A stretch of 64,000 nucleotides of DNA from Pseudomonas fluorescens (GTDB taxonomy: Bacteria; Pseudomonadota; Gammaproteobacteria; Pseudomonadales; Pseudomonadaceae). The notes below the pieces were generated by a model. That model was not told the DNA's origin. It was given only the letters and a program-made list of their open reading frames with translations, and did no database searches. The position numbers and the translations under genes are program-made. Below, piece after piece: positions 54,371-63,883 of the stretch; position 1 is the first letter of the stretch, and every line of letters begins with the position of its first letter. The stretch is from positions 1-64,000 of the forward strand of contig NZ_MOBX01000003.1 of NCBI RefSeq assembly GCF_003732425.1. Direction: 5' to 3'.

Positions 54371-55831
54371 TTACAGGACCGAAGCGGTCTGCGGCAGTTT
54401 CGGCTGCTTGTACAGATCCAGCAGCACCTGATCCAGCACCGACGACGCGCCAAACGGTGCCTTGTCGTTGAGGATCGCCACCACCGCCCAAGTATTACCG
54501 TTTACATCACGGCTGAAGCCGGCAATCGCGCGCACGGTGTTCAGGGTGCCGGTCTTGACGTGCGCCTCTCCGCGCATCGCGGTAGTCTTCAGGCGTTTAC
54601 GCATGGTGCCGTCGGTACCGGCAATTGGCAGCGAGCTGATGTATTCCGCGGCATACGGGCTGTGCCACGCCGCTTGCAGCATGCTCGCCATCTCGCGGGC
54701 GCTGACCCGTTCGGCACGCGACAAACCGGAGCCGTTCTCCATCACCAGATGTGGTGCGGTGATGCCTTTCTTCGCCATCCACTGACGCACTACGCGCTGC
54801 GCTGCCTTGGCGTCATCCCCGTCGGCGTCGTTGCGGAAGCGCTGGCCGAGGCTGAGGAACAGCTGCTGGGCCATGGTGTTGTTACTGTATTTGTTGATGT
54901 CGCGGATGATTTCCGCCAGGTCCGGCGAGTAGGCACGAGCGAGCAGTTTGGCGTTGCTCGGCGTCGAGGCCAGACGATCCTTGCCCTGAATGCTGCCACC
55001 CAGCTCTTTCCAGATCGCGCGCACGGCGCCGGCGGTGTAGGTCGCGTGATCGAGCAGCGACAGGTAAGTCTGCGAACTGCAACCTTCGCCCAACTGGCCG
55101 GCCACGGTCACGGTTACGCTGCCATCGGCTTGCGGCACCGGGTTATAGCGCACGCCGCCGGTGCATTGTTTGGAAGGCAGCGCTTTGACAGTGTTTTCGA
55201 TACGCACGCTGGCAATCGGCGGCTCAACCGAAATCAGTACCCGGCCGTTATCGTTACGGGCGACAAAGCGCAGGGCCTTGAGGTTGACCAGCAACGAGTC
55301 GGGTTTGACCAGGAACGGCTTGTTCTCGTCATTACCGTCATCGTTGAATTCCGGCAGCACTGGCTGCACGAAGAAGTTACGGTCGAGGATCAGATCACCG
55401 GTGATTTGCGTCACACCGTTGGCGCGCAGGTCGCGCATCAACAGCCAGAGCTTTTCCATGTTCAGCTTTGGATCGCCGCCGCCCTTGAGGTAGAGGTTGC
55501 CGTTGAGAATGCCGCCGTTCAGATCGCCATCGGTGTAGAACTCGGTCTTCCACTGATGGTTGGGGCCGAGCATTTCCAGCGCCGCGTAAGTGGTCACCAG
55601 TTTCATGGTCGAGGCCGGGTTGACCGAGACGTCGGCGTTGAACACGGTCGGCGTGCCCGGGCCGTCCAGCGGCACCATCACCAGCGACAGGGCGCTGGGC
55701 TGCAGCTTGCTGGCCTTGAGGGCTTTTTCGACATTGGGGGTCAGGGCGGTGTTGATGGTGGCAGCAGAAACAGGCAGGGCCAAGGGTAAAAGAAGGCCGG
55801 CGAGCAATAGAGGACGCAACGATTTGATCAT
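54371..55831 (-). CDS. dacB: D-alanyl-D-alanine carboxypeptidase/endopeptidase (PBP4)
   Basis: A 486-residue periplasmic class C low-mass penicillin-binding protein trimming peptidoglycan cross-links. Signal peptide MIKSLRPLLLAGLLLPLALP; Ser-x-x-Lys in NPASTMKLVTTYAALE; Ser-x-Asn in KYSNNTMAQQL; Lys-Thr-Gly in HVKTGTLNTVRAIAGF. Length is typical of DacB with its two inserted domains. In pseudomonads loss of DacB is linked to ampC induction. Monocistronic. Confidence 0.95.
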   Translation of the reverse strand: MIKSLRPLLLAGLLLPLALPVSAATINTALTPNVEKALKASKLQPSALSLVMVPLDGPGTPTVFNADVSVNPASTMKLVTTYAALEMLGPNHQWKTEFYTDGDLNGGILNGNLYLKGGGDPKLNMEKLWLLMRDLRANGVTQITGDLILDRNFFVQPVLPEFNDDGNDENKPFLVKPDSLLVNLKALRFVARNDNGRVLISVEPPIASVRIENTVKALPSKQCTGGVRYNPVPQADGSVTVTVAGQLGEGCSSQTYLSLLDHATYTAGAVRAIWKELGGSIQGKDRLASTPSNAKLLARAYSPDLAEIIRDINKYSNNTMAQQLFLSLGQRFRNDADGDDAKAAQRVVRQWMAKKGITAPHLVMENGSGLSRAERVSAREMASMLQAAWHSPYAAEYISSLPIAGTDGTMRKRLKTTAMRGEAHVKTGTLNTVRAIAGFSRDVNGNTWAVVAILNDKAPFGASSVLDQVLLDLYKQPKLPQTASVL

Positions 55832-56064
55832 ATGAAATAAAACCCTACAGTCGAGGGGAAAATAACGAGGGCATGGATGAAAAAGCCCTCAGCGGTCATG
55901 AAAGTGTCGGCATTATGCCCCAAGGTGTTACAGCTTGTGCCTTGTCGGGGCCGGCCAATACGTTATTTTTTTACAGGCGGTCGGCTTCAGGGGCCAGAGA
56001 GTCGGGCAATCGGCGGCTTAAACTGGTAAAGTGCCGGCCGTTAATACTTAAGAGGATTGTTCCA

Positions 56065-56409
56065 ATGGCGACTAACCGTTCCCAGCGTCTGCGCAAAAAA
56101 CTGTGCGTTGATGAATTTCAAGAGCTGGGTTTCGAACTGAACCTGGACTTCAAAGAAGACTTGTCCGAAGAAGCCATTGACGCTTTCCTCGAAGCCTTCA
56201 TCAAAGAAGCCATGGAAGCCAATGGTCTGGGTTATGTGGGCGGCGACGACTTCGGTCTGGTATGCCTGCAGAAGCGTGGCTCGGTCAACGAAGAGCAGCG
56301 CGCTGCTGTTGAAGCCTGGCTGAAAAACCGTTCCGAGCTGACCAAGGCTGAAATCAGCCCGCTGCTGGACGTTTGGTATCCGGAAAAGCCGATCAACGCG
56401 GCTAAGTGA
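56065..56409 (+). CDS. yggL: YggL/DUF469 family small protein
   Basis: A 114-residue acidic protein of the YggL family. It starts MATNRSQRLRKKLCVDEFQE at ATG 56065 after AGAGGA; a frame continues upstream into the dacB promoter region but lacks similarity. The core reads LGFELNLDFKEDLSEEAIDA and GLGYVGGDDFGLVCLQKRGS. E. coli YggL has been tied to the 50S ribosomal subunit; function here is inferred from family. Confidence 0.88.
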   Translation: MATNRSQRLRKKLCVDEFQELGFELNLDFKEDLSEEAIDAFLEAFIKEAMEANGLGYVGGDDFGLVCLQKRGSVNEEQRAAVEAWLKNRSELTKAEISPLLDVWYPEKPINAAK

Positions 56410-56420
56410 TACTGAAAAAA

Positions 56421-56450
56421 ACGGCGACCTGAGGGTCGCCGTTTTTTTTC
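56421..56450 (+). terminator. yggL intrinsic terminator
   Basis: Perfect 9-bp stem ACGGCGACC/GGTCGCCGT, 4-base loop, T8 tail. Confidence 0.92.
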
Positions 56451-56492
56451 GTCTGGTGTTTGGGTGTTCGGTTTGGGATTTGTGGTGAGTCT

Positions 56493-56646
56493 GCCCCTCA
56501 CCCCAGCCCTCTCCCCCTGGAGAGGGAGCCGATTTATGGGCTTGTCAAAATTTGAGTTCGACTCGGTATCTCACGTCGGCGTATGTCTTCCAAACACCTC
56601 GGTCAGTCCCCTCTCCCTCGGGGAGAGGGCTAGGGTGAGGGGCTTT
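56493..56646. mobile_element. MITE-like element with CCCTCACCC ends, copy 2
   Basis: About 155 bp. Left end CCCCTCACCCCAGCCCTCTC, right end GAGAGGGCTAGGGTGAGGGG, inverted. ACACCTCGGTCAGTCCCCTC and TCGACTCGGTA are the inverted forms of words in the 45.2-kb copy, so the two are opposite-oriented relatives of different length. No ORF. Confidence 0.7.
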
Positions 56647-56651
56647 TGACC

Positions 56652-57842
56652 TTAAGCTTTACGCCAATTCAAAATCACCAACGTCAAAACCCCCGCGACA
56701 ATTCCCCAGAACGCCGAACCGATGGAAAACAGTGTCAGCCCCGACGCCGTGACCATAAAGGTAATCAACGCCGCTTCACGTTCCTTCACCTCGGTCATGG
56801 CAATGCTCAAGCCATTGATGATCGAGCCAAATAGCGCCAAAGCGGCAATCGACAGCACCAGCTCCTTCGGTAACGCGGCAAACAATGCCGCCAACGTGGC
56901 GCCGAACACCCCGGCAATCCCGTAGAAAATCCCGCACCACACCGCTGCCGTGTAGCGCTTGTTGCGATCTTCATGGGCGTGCGGCCCGGTGCAGATCGCC
57001 GCGCTGATGGCGGCGAGGTTGATGCCGTGGGAGCCGAACGGCGCCAGCAACAGCGAGGCGATGCCGGTGGTGGTGATCAGCGGCGAGGCCGGCACGTTGT
57101 AGCCGTCAGCGCGCAGGACCGCGATGCCGGGCATGTTCTGTGAGGTCATCGCCACCACGAACAGCGGAATGCCGATGCTGATGGTTGCCGCCAGCGAGAA
57201 GTGCGGCGTGGTCCATACCGGCGTCGCCACTTCCAGATGAAAACCGCTGAAATCCAGCAAGCCCATAAAGCCCGACAGCGCAGTGCCGATCAGCAGCGCG
57301 GCGAGCACGGCATAACGCGGTGAAAGGCGTTTGATCAGCAGATAAGTGAAGAACATCCCTAGCACCAGCCCGGTGCGGTGCTGTGCGGCGACAAAGATTT
57401 CACTGCCGATCTTGAACAGAATCCCGGCCAACAATGCCGCCGCCAGTGAAGCGGGGATCTTTCTCACCAGCCGTTCGAAGCTACCGGTCAGGCCGCAGAT
57501 CGTCACCAGCACTGCGCAGGTGATGTAGGCGCCAATGGCCTCGCCATAGCTCACGCCGCCGAGGCTGGTGATCAGCAACGCTGCGCCGGGTGTCGACCAG
57601 GCGATGGTGATGGGCGTGCGATAACGCAGCGACAGGCCGATCGAACACACCGCCATGCCGATCGAAATCGCCCAGATCCACGAAGAAATCTGCCCGCTGG
57701 TCAGGCCCGCCGCTTGCCCGGCCTGGAACATCAGCACCAGTGAACTGGTGTAGCCGGTCATCATCGCGATGAATCCGGCGACGATGGCCGAAGGCGAAGT
57801 GTCGGAGAAGGGCCGCAATTGAGTGTGCGTGGCGTCGTTCAT
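56652..57842 (-). CDS. benE: BenE-family benzoate/H+ symporter-like transporter
   Basis: A 396-residue inner-membrane protein with about 11-12 TM helices. Family landmarks: GFIAMMTGYTSSLVLMFQAG in TM1, then ITIAWSTPGAALL and VVAMTSQNMPGIAVLRADGY, shared with BenE and xanthine/uracil permease folds. No benABC genes are adjacent; neighbours concern purines, so an aromatic acid substrate is only a family-based guess. AGGAA precedes ATG 57842. Confidence 0.85.
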   Translation of the reverse strand: MNDATHTQLRPFSDTSPSAIVAGFIAMMTGYTSSLVLMFQAGQAAGLTSGQISSWIWAISIGMAVCSIGLSLRYRTPITIAWSTPGAALLITSLGGVSYGEAIGAYITCAVLVTICGLTGSFERLVRKIPASLAAALLAGILFKIGSEIFVAAQHRTGLVLGMFFTYLLIKRLSPRYAVLAALLIGTALSGFMGLLDFSGFHLEVATPVWTTPHFSLAATISIGIPLFVVAMTSQNMPGIAVLRADGYNVPASPLITTTGIASLLLAPFGSHGINLAAISAAICTGPHAHEDRNKRYTAAVWCGIFYGIAGVFGATLAALFAALPKELVLSIAALALFGSIINGLSIAMTEVKEREAALITFMVTASGLTLFSIGSAFWGIVAGVLTLVILNWRKA

Positions 57843-57906
57843 GACGGCGGTGTTCCTTTTTATAGAAGCGATGAATCCAACGAAATATTTGTGTCTGTCA
57901 CAAACC

Positions 57907-58037
57907 TGTGGCGAGGGAGCTTGCTCCCGCTGGGCTGCGAAGCGGCCCCAATGCAGGCACCTCGGTGCGCCAGACAGACCGTGTCGGCTGCTTTACGACT
58001 GCTGCGCAGCCGAGCGGGAGCAAGCTCCCTCGCCACA
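57907..58037. repeat. REP family B inverted pair
   Basis: TGTGGCGAGGGAGCTTGCTC and inverted GAGCAAGCTCCCTCGCCACA with an 85-base centre. Fills a large part of the 409-bp gap between benE and the GntR gene. Confidence 0.88.
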
Positions 58038-58147
58038 AGGTGTTCGCATGAAAGCGGTTTTGGGGTTTAAGCCTAAACTCAAACGTAACGGATCGTTGCA
58101 ATACAGCCGAGGTCACAAACAGCCATACAGTCGTGTTGCCACCATCC

Positions 58148-58159
58148 ATTGTGTACAAT
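58148..58159. promoter_or_regulatory. ATTGTGTACAAT near-palindrome upstream of GntR
   Basis: Arms ATTGT/ACAAT around GT form an inverted repeat 93 bp upstream of the regulator start. FCD-type GntR proteins often use TTGT..ACAA operators, so autoregulation is plausible. Confidence 0.45.
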
Positions 58160-58251
58160 CGCGCTGTTTTTTACGCGATACTTGCCAGCGACCTACTGTG
58201 CCGTATTACAGTCACGGTCTATTCGCCGCAGTTCTCCCGACTCGAGTGCCC

Positions 58252-59016
58252 ATGAACGAACAGTTGCAACCCCTCAAGAAACAACCGCGAGCAGGCAAAG
58301 CCGGCCGCAGCGGAACCCAGGACGATATTGTCTACGCGCATATCTTTGAGGCCATCCTCGAACAGCGTCTGGCGCCCGGCACAAAATTGAGCGAAGAAGC
58401 GCTGGGGGAAATCTTCGGGGTTAGCCGCACCATCATTCGCCGCGCGCTGTCGCGTCTGGCCCATGAAGGCGTAGTGCTGTTGCGGCCGAACCGTGGCGCC
58501 GTGGTCGCCAGCCCAAGTGTTGAAGAAGCCCGTCAGGTGTTTCTCGCTCGCCGCCTGGTCGAACGTGCGATCACTGAACTGGCGGTGCAACACGCCACCG
58601 CCGAGCAGATTGCCGAGCTGCGCCAGATGGTCAACGACGAGCGCGACAGTTTCTCCCGTGGCGATCGCGGTGCCGGTATTCGTCTGTCGGGCGAATTCCA
58701 CCTGAAACTCGCAGAAGCGGCGATGAACGCCCCGTTGATCAGCTTCCAGCGCAGCCTGGTTTCGCAGACGTCGCTGATCATTGCCCAGTATGAAAGCGGC
58801 AACCGCTCGCACTGCTCGTATGACGAACACACCCAGTTGATCGACGCGATCGAGAAACGCGACGGTGAGCTGGCGGTGAATCTGATGATGCATCACATGG
58901 ATCACATCGACAGCAAGCTCAACCTCGACGAGGAAGGCGCGTCGGATGATCTGCATGCGGTGTTCTCGCATTTGTTGCAGACCAAGAAGCCGGGGCGCCC
59001 TGCGGCCAAGCTCTGA
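58252..59016 (+). CDS. GntR-family (FCD) regulator next to purine catabolism genes
   Basis: A 254-residue regulator. N-terminal wHTH: LAPGTKLSEEALGEIFGVSR, then TIIRRALSRLAHEGVVLLRP; FCD effector domain with EFHLKLAEAAMNAP and YDEHTQLIDAIEKRDGEL containing metal-ligand type residues. It is convergent with guaD-xdhCBA and divergent from benE, so either unit may be its target; purine intermediates are likely effectors by context. ATG 58252 is taken because the long upstream frame runs through a REP element. Confidence 0.9.
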   Translation: MNEQLQPLKKQPRAGKAGRSGTQDDIVYAHIFEAILEQRLAPGTKLSEEALGEIFGVSRTIIRRALSRLAHEGVVLLRPNRGAVVASPSVEEARQVFLARRLVERAITELAVQHATAEQIAELRQMVNDERDSFSRGDRGAGIRLSGEFHLKLAEAAMNAPLISFQRSLVSQTSLIIAQYESGNRSHCSYDEHTQLIDAIEKRDGELAVNLMMHHMDHIDSKLNLDEEGASDDLHAVFSHLLQTKKPGRPAAKL

Positions 59017-59036
59017 GCTGGCACCGAGTCGCGCCT

Positions 59037-59119
59037 TTCGCGAGCAGGCTCGCTCCCACATTCAACCGCATTCTGTCAGAGGAAATGAGGTCAACTGTGG
59101 GAGCGAGCCTGCTCGCGAA
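59037..59119. repeat. REP family A inverted pair
   Basis: Inverted GCGAGCAGGCTCGCTCCCAC units with a ~40-base centre, between the GntR stop and the shared terminator. Confidence 0.9.
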
Positions 59120-59140
59120 GGCGATCTGACAGGCAATAAA

Positions 59141-59176
59141 AATCCCCCGGACTGAAAAGTACCGGGGGATTTTTTA
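59141..59176. terminator. Bidirectional intrinsic terminator
   Basis: Perfect 10-bp stem AATCCCCCGG/CCGGGGGATT with an 11-base loop; T-run to the right and A-run to the left serve the GntR and guaD genes. Confidence 0.9.
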
Positions 59177-59190
59177 TGCCTTGGGAAAAC

Positions 59191-60495
59191 TCAGCGCTGA
59201 TGCACCAAAGCCCCCGCCGCATACGTCTGCTGCACGGTCCGGTCATCGCCCAGCGTCATCAATACAAACAACGTCTCGGCAATGTTGTTGGCCTGCTTCA
59301 AGCGGTAGCTCAGCAGCGGCGTGGCGTTGTAATCCAGCACCAGGAAGTCGGCGTCGGAACCCGGTTGCAGGTTGCCGATCTTGTCTTCCAGACGCAGCGC
59401 CCGCGCACCACCCAATGTCGCCAGATACAGCGACTTGAACGGGCTCAGACGTGCACCTTGCAACTGCATCACTTTGTACGCTTCGTTCAGCGTCTGCAGC
59501 AGCGAGAAACTGGTGCCGCCACCGACGTCAGTGCCCAGACCGACATTCAGCTTGTGCTTCTCGGCCATCGGCAAGTTGAACAGGCCGCTGCCGAGGAAGA
59601 AGTTCGAGGTCGGGCAGAACGAGATCGCCGAACCGGTTTCCGCCAGGCGCGCGCATTCGTCGTCGCACAGGTGCACGCCGTGAGCGAACACCGAGCGCTC
59701 GCCGAGCAACTGATAGTGGTCGTAAACGTCGAGGTAGCCCTTGCGCTCCGGGAACAGCTCCTTGACCCACTCGATTTCCTTGAGGTTTTCGCTGATGTGG
59801 GTCTGCATGTACAGATCCGGGTACTCGGTCAACAGTTGCCCGGCGAGGGTCAGTTGTTCCGGGGTGCTGGTCGGGGCGAAGCGTGGGGTGACCGCGTAAT
59901 GCAGACGACCTTTGCCGTGCCAGCGCTCGATCAACGCCTTGCTTTCGACGTAGCTCGATTCGGCGGTGTCGGTCAGGTAGTCCGGCGCGTTGCGGTCCAT
60001 CATCACCTTGCCGGCGATCATGCGCAGGTCGAGCTTCTCGGCCGCTTCGAACAACGAGTTCACCGACTGCGGGTGCACGCTGCCGAACACCAGCGCGGTG
60101 GTGGTGCCGTTGCGCAGCAGTTCCTTGACGAAAATGTCAGCGACTTCGTCGGCGTGGGCCTTGTCGCCGAACTGGCTTTCGCACGGGAAGGTGTAGGTGT
60201 TCAGCCAGTCGAGCAGTTGCTCGCCGTAGGCGCCGACCATGCCGGTTTGCGGAAAGTGAATGTGGGTGTCGATGAAGCCCGGGGTGATCAACGCGTCCTG
60301 GTAGTGCTCGATTTCGATGTCCGCCGGCAGGGTCGGCAGCAAATCACTGGCGTGGCCAAGGGCGCTGATCTTGCCGCCATCGACCACCAGCAGGCCGTCC
60401 TCGAAATATTCGTAGGAGGCTTCAATCCCGACTTCGGCGGGGTCGGCGATGCTGTGCAGGATGGCGGCGCGGTAGGCTTTGCGAGTCAGAGGCAT
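59191..60495 (-). CDS. guaD: Guanine deaminase
   Basis: A 434-residue amidohydrolase converting guanine to xanthine. The metal-binding TPGFIDTHIHFPQTGMVGAY contains the His-x-His pair; further ligands are in MQTHISENLKEIEWV, VFAHGVHLCDDEC and GLGTDVGGGTSFSLLQ. The long GAYGEQLLDWLNTYTFPCE stretch is typical of guanine deaminases among amidohydrolases. Its product feeds xanthine dehydrogenase encoded upstream in the same unit; 13 bp separate it from xdhC. Confidence 0.94.
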   Translation of the reverse strand: MPLTRKAYRAAILHSIADPAEVGIEASYEYFEDGLLVVDGGKISALGHASDLLPTLPADIEIEHYQDALITPGFIDTHIHFPQTGMVGAYGEQLLDWLNTYTFPCESQFGDKAHADEVADIFVKELLRNGTTTALVFGSVHPQSVNSLFEAAEKLDLRMIAGKVMMDRNAPDYLTDTAESSYVESKALIERWHGKGRLHYAVTPRFAPTSTPEQLTLAGQLLTEYPDLYMQTHISENLKEIEWVKELFPERKGYLDVYDHYQLLGERSVFAHGVHLCDDECARLAETGSAISFCPTSNFFLGSGLFNLPMAEKHKLNVGLGTDVGGGTSFSLLQTLNEAYKVMQLQGARLSPFKSLYLATLGGARALRLEDKIGNLQPGSDADFLVLDYNATPLLSYRLKQANNIAETLFVLMTLGDDRTVQQTYAAGALVHQR

Positions 60496-60508
60496 GAGGG
60501 TTCTCTAA

Positions 60509-61366
60509 TCAGTTTGAGGCTTTGAGTTTGGTTGCCTGACTGCGCCGCGAAACCGGCAGCAGTTTGGCAATCGGTTCGGCGCTGGCAGTCTGCTGGCCGA
60601 AGTTGGCGTTGTAGGTGGCGATGATTTCGCCGGCGATGGAGATGGCGATTTCCACAGGCAGTTTGCCTTTGACTTCGCCAATGCCCATCGGGCAGCGCAT
60701 GCGTTGCACGACGCCGCTGTCGAAACCGCGATCACGCAGGCGATGTTCGAACTTCGCGCGTTTGGTCTTCGAACCGATCAGGCCGAACCAGGCGAAGTCG
60801 TTGCGTTTGAGGATCGCGGCAGTGAGTTCCAGGTCGAGCTGATGGTTGTGGGTCATGACGATGCAGTAGCTGCCGGCGGGCAGCTCATCGATTTCATCCA
60901 CAGGCTCTTCGGCGACGATTTTACGCACGCCGTGGGGGATGTGTTCGGGGAATTCGGCCTCGCGCGAATCGATCCAGCGCACCCGGCAGGGCAGGCTGGC
61001 GAGCAGCGGCACCAAGGCGCGGCCAACGTGACCGGCACCGAACACGGCGATTTGCGCCTGCACCTGGCCCATCGGTTCGAACAGCAACACGGTGGCGCCG
61101 CCGCAGCACTGACCCAGGCTGGCGCCGAGACTGAAGCGCTCCAGATGGGTGTCCTGCTTACCGCTGGCGAGCATCTCGCGGGCGATCTGCATGGCTTTGT
61201 ATTCCAGATGCCCGCCACCGATGGTGTCGAAGGTCTGTTTCGCGCTGACGACCATTTTCGAGCCGGCGTTGCGTGGCGTCGAGCCGAGTTTTTCGATGAT
61301 CGTCACCAGCACACAGGGTTCGCCCTGGTTCTGCAGGTCGGCGAGGGCGTCGATCCAGTTGTACAT
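60509..61366 (-). CDS. xdhC: Xanthine dehydrogenase accessory protein XdhC
   Basis: A 285-residue chaperone that binds molybdenum cofactor, promotes its sulfuration and inserts it into XdhB. N-terminal CVLVTIIEKLGSTPRNAGSK, DTIGGGHLEYKAM; a Cys pair in LGQCCGGATVLLFE... region; Rossmann-like IAVFGAGHVGRALVPLLASL; and RMRCPMGIGEVKGKLPVEIA. ATG 61366 is preceded by GAGGTG; GTG 61372 lies within that site, so is less likely. Confidence 0.92.
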   Translation of the reverse strand: MYNWIDALADLQNQGEPCVLVTIIEKLGSTPRNAGSKMVVSAKQTFDTIGGGHLEYKAMQIAREMLASGKQDTHLERFSLGASLGQCCGGATVLLFEPMGQVQAQIAVFGAGHVGRALVPLLASLPCRVRWIDSREAEFPEHIPHGVRKIVAEEPVDEIDELPAGSYCIVMTHNHQLDLELTAAILKRNDFAWFGLIGSKTKRAKFEHRLRDRGFDSGVVQRMRCPMGIGEVKGKLPVEIAISIAGEIIATYNANFGQQTASAEPIAKLLPVSRRSQATKLKASN

Positions 61367-61402
61367 GTTCACCTCGACATCTTCGTTGTCTGTTCGGGCC
61401 TC

Positions 61403-61467
61403 TTCGCGAGCAGGCTCACTCCCACAGGGGAATGCATTCCAAATGTGGGAGCGAGCCTGCTCGCGAA
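61403..61467. repeat. REP family A inverted pair inside the xdh operon
   Basis: Occupies most of the 117-bp spacer between xdhB and xdhC. Being inside the transcript it can form a stable RNA hairpin and lower expression of the accessory and deaminase genes relative to xdhAB. Confidence 0.88.
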
Positions 61468-61483
61468 TGGCCGCGCCTCGGTC

Positions 61484-63883
61484 CTAGAGCGGAGCCAGCT
61501 CGGTTTCAGCCTCGACCGCTTTCACAGCCTTCAACTGACGCATCTGCTCGCAACCCCACAACACCCGCTCCGGCGTCGCCGGCGCATCAATCTGCGGCTG
61601 ATGTTTGTAATCACCGAGGCTCGCCACCGCATCCTTGATCGCGCACCACGAAGCAATCCCGAGCATGAACGGCGGTTCACCGACAGCCTTGGAATGGAAC
61701 ACCGTGTCTTCCGGGTTCTTGCGGTTTTCCACCAGCTTCACGCGCAGGTCCAGAGGCATGTCCGCCACCGCCGGGATCTTGTAGCTGGCCGGGCCGTTGG
61801 TCATCAGCTTGCCTTTGTTGTTCCAGACCAGCTCTTCCATGGTCAGCCAGCCCATGCCCTGGATGAAACCACCCTCGACCTGACCGATGTCGATGGACGG
61901 GTTCAGCGAGGCGCCGACGTCGTGGAGGATGTCGGTACGCAGCATCTTGTACTCGCCGGTCAGGGTGTCGACGATCACTTCGCAGCACGCCGCGCCGAAG
62001 GCGAAGTAGTAGAACGGACGGCCACGGGCCTGGCTGCGGTCGTAGTAGATTTTCGGGGTCTTGTAGAACCCGGTGCTCGACAGCGACACCTGATTGAAAT
62101 ACGCCTGCTGGATCAGCGCTTCAAAGGTCAGGATGTGATCACGCACGCGCACGTGGCCGTTGTGGAATTCGACGTCTTCTTCAGTGACTTTGAAGTGACG
62201 TGCAGCGAATTCGACCAGACGTTTCTTGATGATTTCTGCCGCGTTCTGCGCCGCTTTACCGTTCAGGTCAGCACCGCTGGACGCCGCCGTTGGCGAGGTG
62301 TTTGGCACCTTGTCGGTGTTGGTCGCAGTGATCTGTACGCGATCCATTTCCACCTGGAACACTTCGGCCACGACCTGCGCGACTTTGGTGTTCAGGCCCT
62401 GACCCATTTCGGTGCCGCCATGGTTCAGGTGAATGCTGCCGTCGGTATAGATGTGGATCAGCGCGCCGGCCTGATTCAAGAAGCTGGCGGTGAAGGAAAT
62501 ACCGAATTTCACCGGGGTCAGCGCCAGGCCTTTTTTCAGGATCGGGCTGTTGGCGTTGTAGCGACGGATCGCTTCGCGACGCTCGTGGTACTGGCTGCTT
62601 TCTTCCAGTTCGGCGGTCATCTCTTCGAGCATGTTGTGCTCGACGGTCTGGTAGTAATGGGTGACGTTGCGCTCGGTCTTGCCGTAGTAGTTGGCCTTGC
62701 GCACCGCGAGTGGATCGAGGTTGAGGTGACGGGCAATCGCGTCCATCACTTCTTCGATCGCGACCATGCCTTGCGGGCCACCGAAACCACGGTAAGCGGT
62801 GTTCGACGCGGTGTTGGTTTTGCAGCGGTGACCGTTGATGGTCGCATCGCCGAGGTAGTACGAGTTGTCCGAGTGGAACATCGCCCGGTCAACGATCGAC
62901 GCGGACAAGTCCGGCGAGCAGCCGCAGTTGCCGGCCAGGTCCATGTTGATCCCGTGCAGACGCCCGGTGCTGTCGAAGCCGACGTCGTACTCGACGTAGA
63001 ACGGGTGCCGCTTGCCGGTCATCAGCATGTCTTCGACGCGCGGCAGACGCATCTTGGTCGGTTGGCCGGTGAGGTGCGCCACCACCGCGCACAGGCACGC
63101 CGGACTCGCAGCTTGAGTTTCCTTGCCACCGAAACCACCGCCCATGCGGCGCATGTCGACGACGATTTTGTTCATCGACACGTCGAGCACTTCCGCAACC
63201 AGTTTTTGCACTTCGGTCGGGTTTTGCGTCGAGCAGTAAACGATCATGCCGCCGTCTTCGGTCGGCATCACCGAGGAGATTTGCGTCTCCAGATAGAAGT
63301 GCTCCTGACCGCCGATGTGCAGCGTGCCCTGGATGCGGTGTTCAGCGGTCGCCAGAGCGGAAACCGAATCGCCGCGCTGGTGGGTGTGACTGTCGAGGAC
63401 GAAGTGGCGTTTGCGCAGGGCTTCGACCACGTCGAGTACAGGTTCGAGATCTTCGTATTCGATGATCGCCGCCATCGCTGCTTTGCGCGCGGTTTCCAGA
63501 TCTTTCGCGGCAACGGCGAGCACTGGCTGACCGACGAATTGCACGTCATCGATGGCCAGCAATGGGTCGCCCGGCAGCAACGGGCCGATGTCTTTCAGGC
63601 CCGGCACGTCTTCGTGAGTGATCGCGATGCGCACGCCTTCGAAGGCGTAGCACGGCGAGGTGTCGATACTGATGATTTTCGCGTGGGCGCGGTCCGACAG
63701 GCGTGCATACAGGTGCAGCTGATTCGGAAATTCCAGGCGATCATCGATGTACTGCGCTTCACCGGACACGTGCTTGGCGGCGCTGTCGTGCTTGACGCTG
63801 CGGCCGACGCCAGAGGTCAGATCCTTGGCGAACAGTTCAGCCAGTTCAGCCTGGGTTTTTTCTACGCCGTGATGGTTAGACAT
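61484..63883 (-). CDS. xdhB: Xanthine dehydrogenase, molybdopterin-binding subunit
   Basis: A 799-residue large subunit oxidising hypoxanthine/xanthine to urate. The cofactor signature GGGFGGKETQAASPACLCAV, the Arg-containing YRGFGGPQGMVAIEEVMDAI, the GTEMGQGLNTKVAQ motif and the active-site glutamate in KAVGEPPFMLGIASW are all present. It opens MSNHHGVEKTQAELAELFAK and overlaps the xdhA stop by eight bases. Works with XdhA (FAD and [2Fe-2S]) and XdhC. Confidence 0.96.
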   Translation of the reverse strand: MSNHHGVEKTQAELAELFAKDLTSGVGRSVKHDSAAKHVSGEAQYIDDRLEFPNQLHLYARLSDRAHAKIISIDTSPCYAFEGVRIAITHEDVPGLKDIGPLLPGDPLLAIDDVQFVGQPVLAVAAKDLETARKAAMAAIIEYEDLEPVLDVVEALRKRHFVLDSHTHQRGDSVSALATAEHRIQGTLHIGGQEHFYLETQISSVMPTEDGGMIVYCSTQNPTEVQKLVAEVLDVSMNKIVVDMRRMGGGFGGKETQAASPACLCAVVAHLTGQPTKMRLPRVEDMLMTGKRHPFYVEYDVGFDSTGRLHGINMDLAGNCGCSPDLSASIVDRAMFHSDNSYYLGDATINGHRCKTNTASNTAYRGFGGPQGMVAIEEVMDAIARHLNLDPLAVRKANYYGKTERNVTHYYQTVEHNMLEEMTAELEESSQYHERREAIRRYNANSPILKKGLALTPVKFGISFTASFLNQAGALIHIYTDGSIHLNHGGTEMGQGLNTKVAQVVAEVFQVEMDRVQITATNTDKVPNTSPTAASSGADLNGKAAQNAAEIIKKRLVEFAARHFKVTEEDVEFHNGHVRVRDHILTFEALIQQAYFNQVSLSSTGFYKTPKIYYDRSQARGRPFYYFAFGAACCEVIVDTLTGEYKMLRTDILHDVGASLNPSIDIGQVEGGFIQGMGWLTMEELVWNNKGKLMTNGPASYKIPAVADMPLDLRVKLVENRKNPEDTVFHSKAVGEPPFMLGIASWCAIKDAVASLGDYKHQPQIDAPATPERVLWGCEQMRQLKAVKAVEAETELAPL

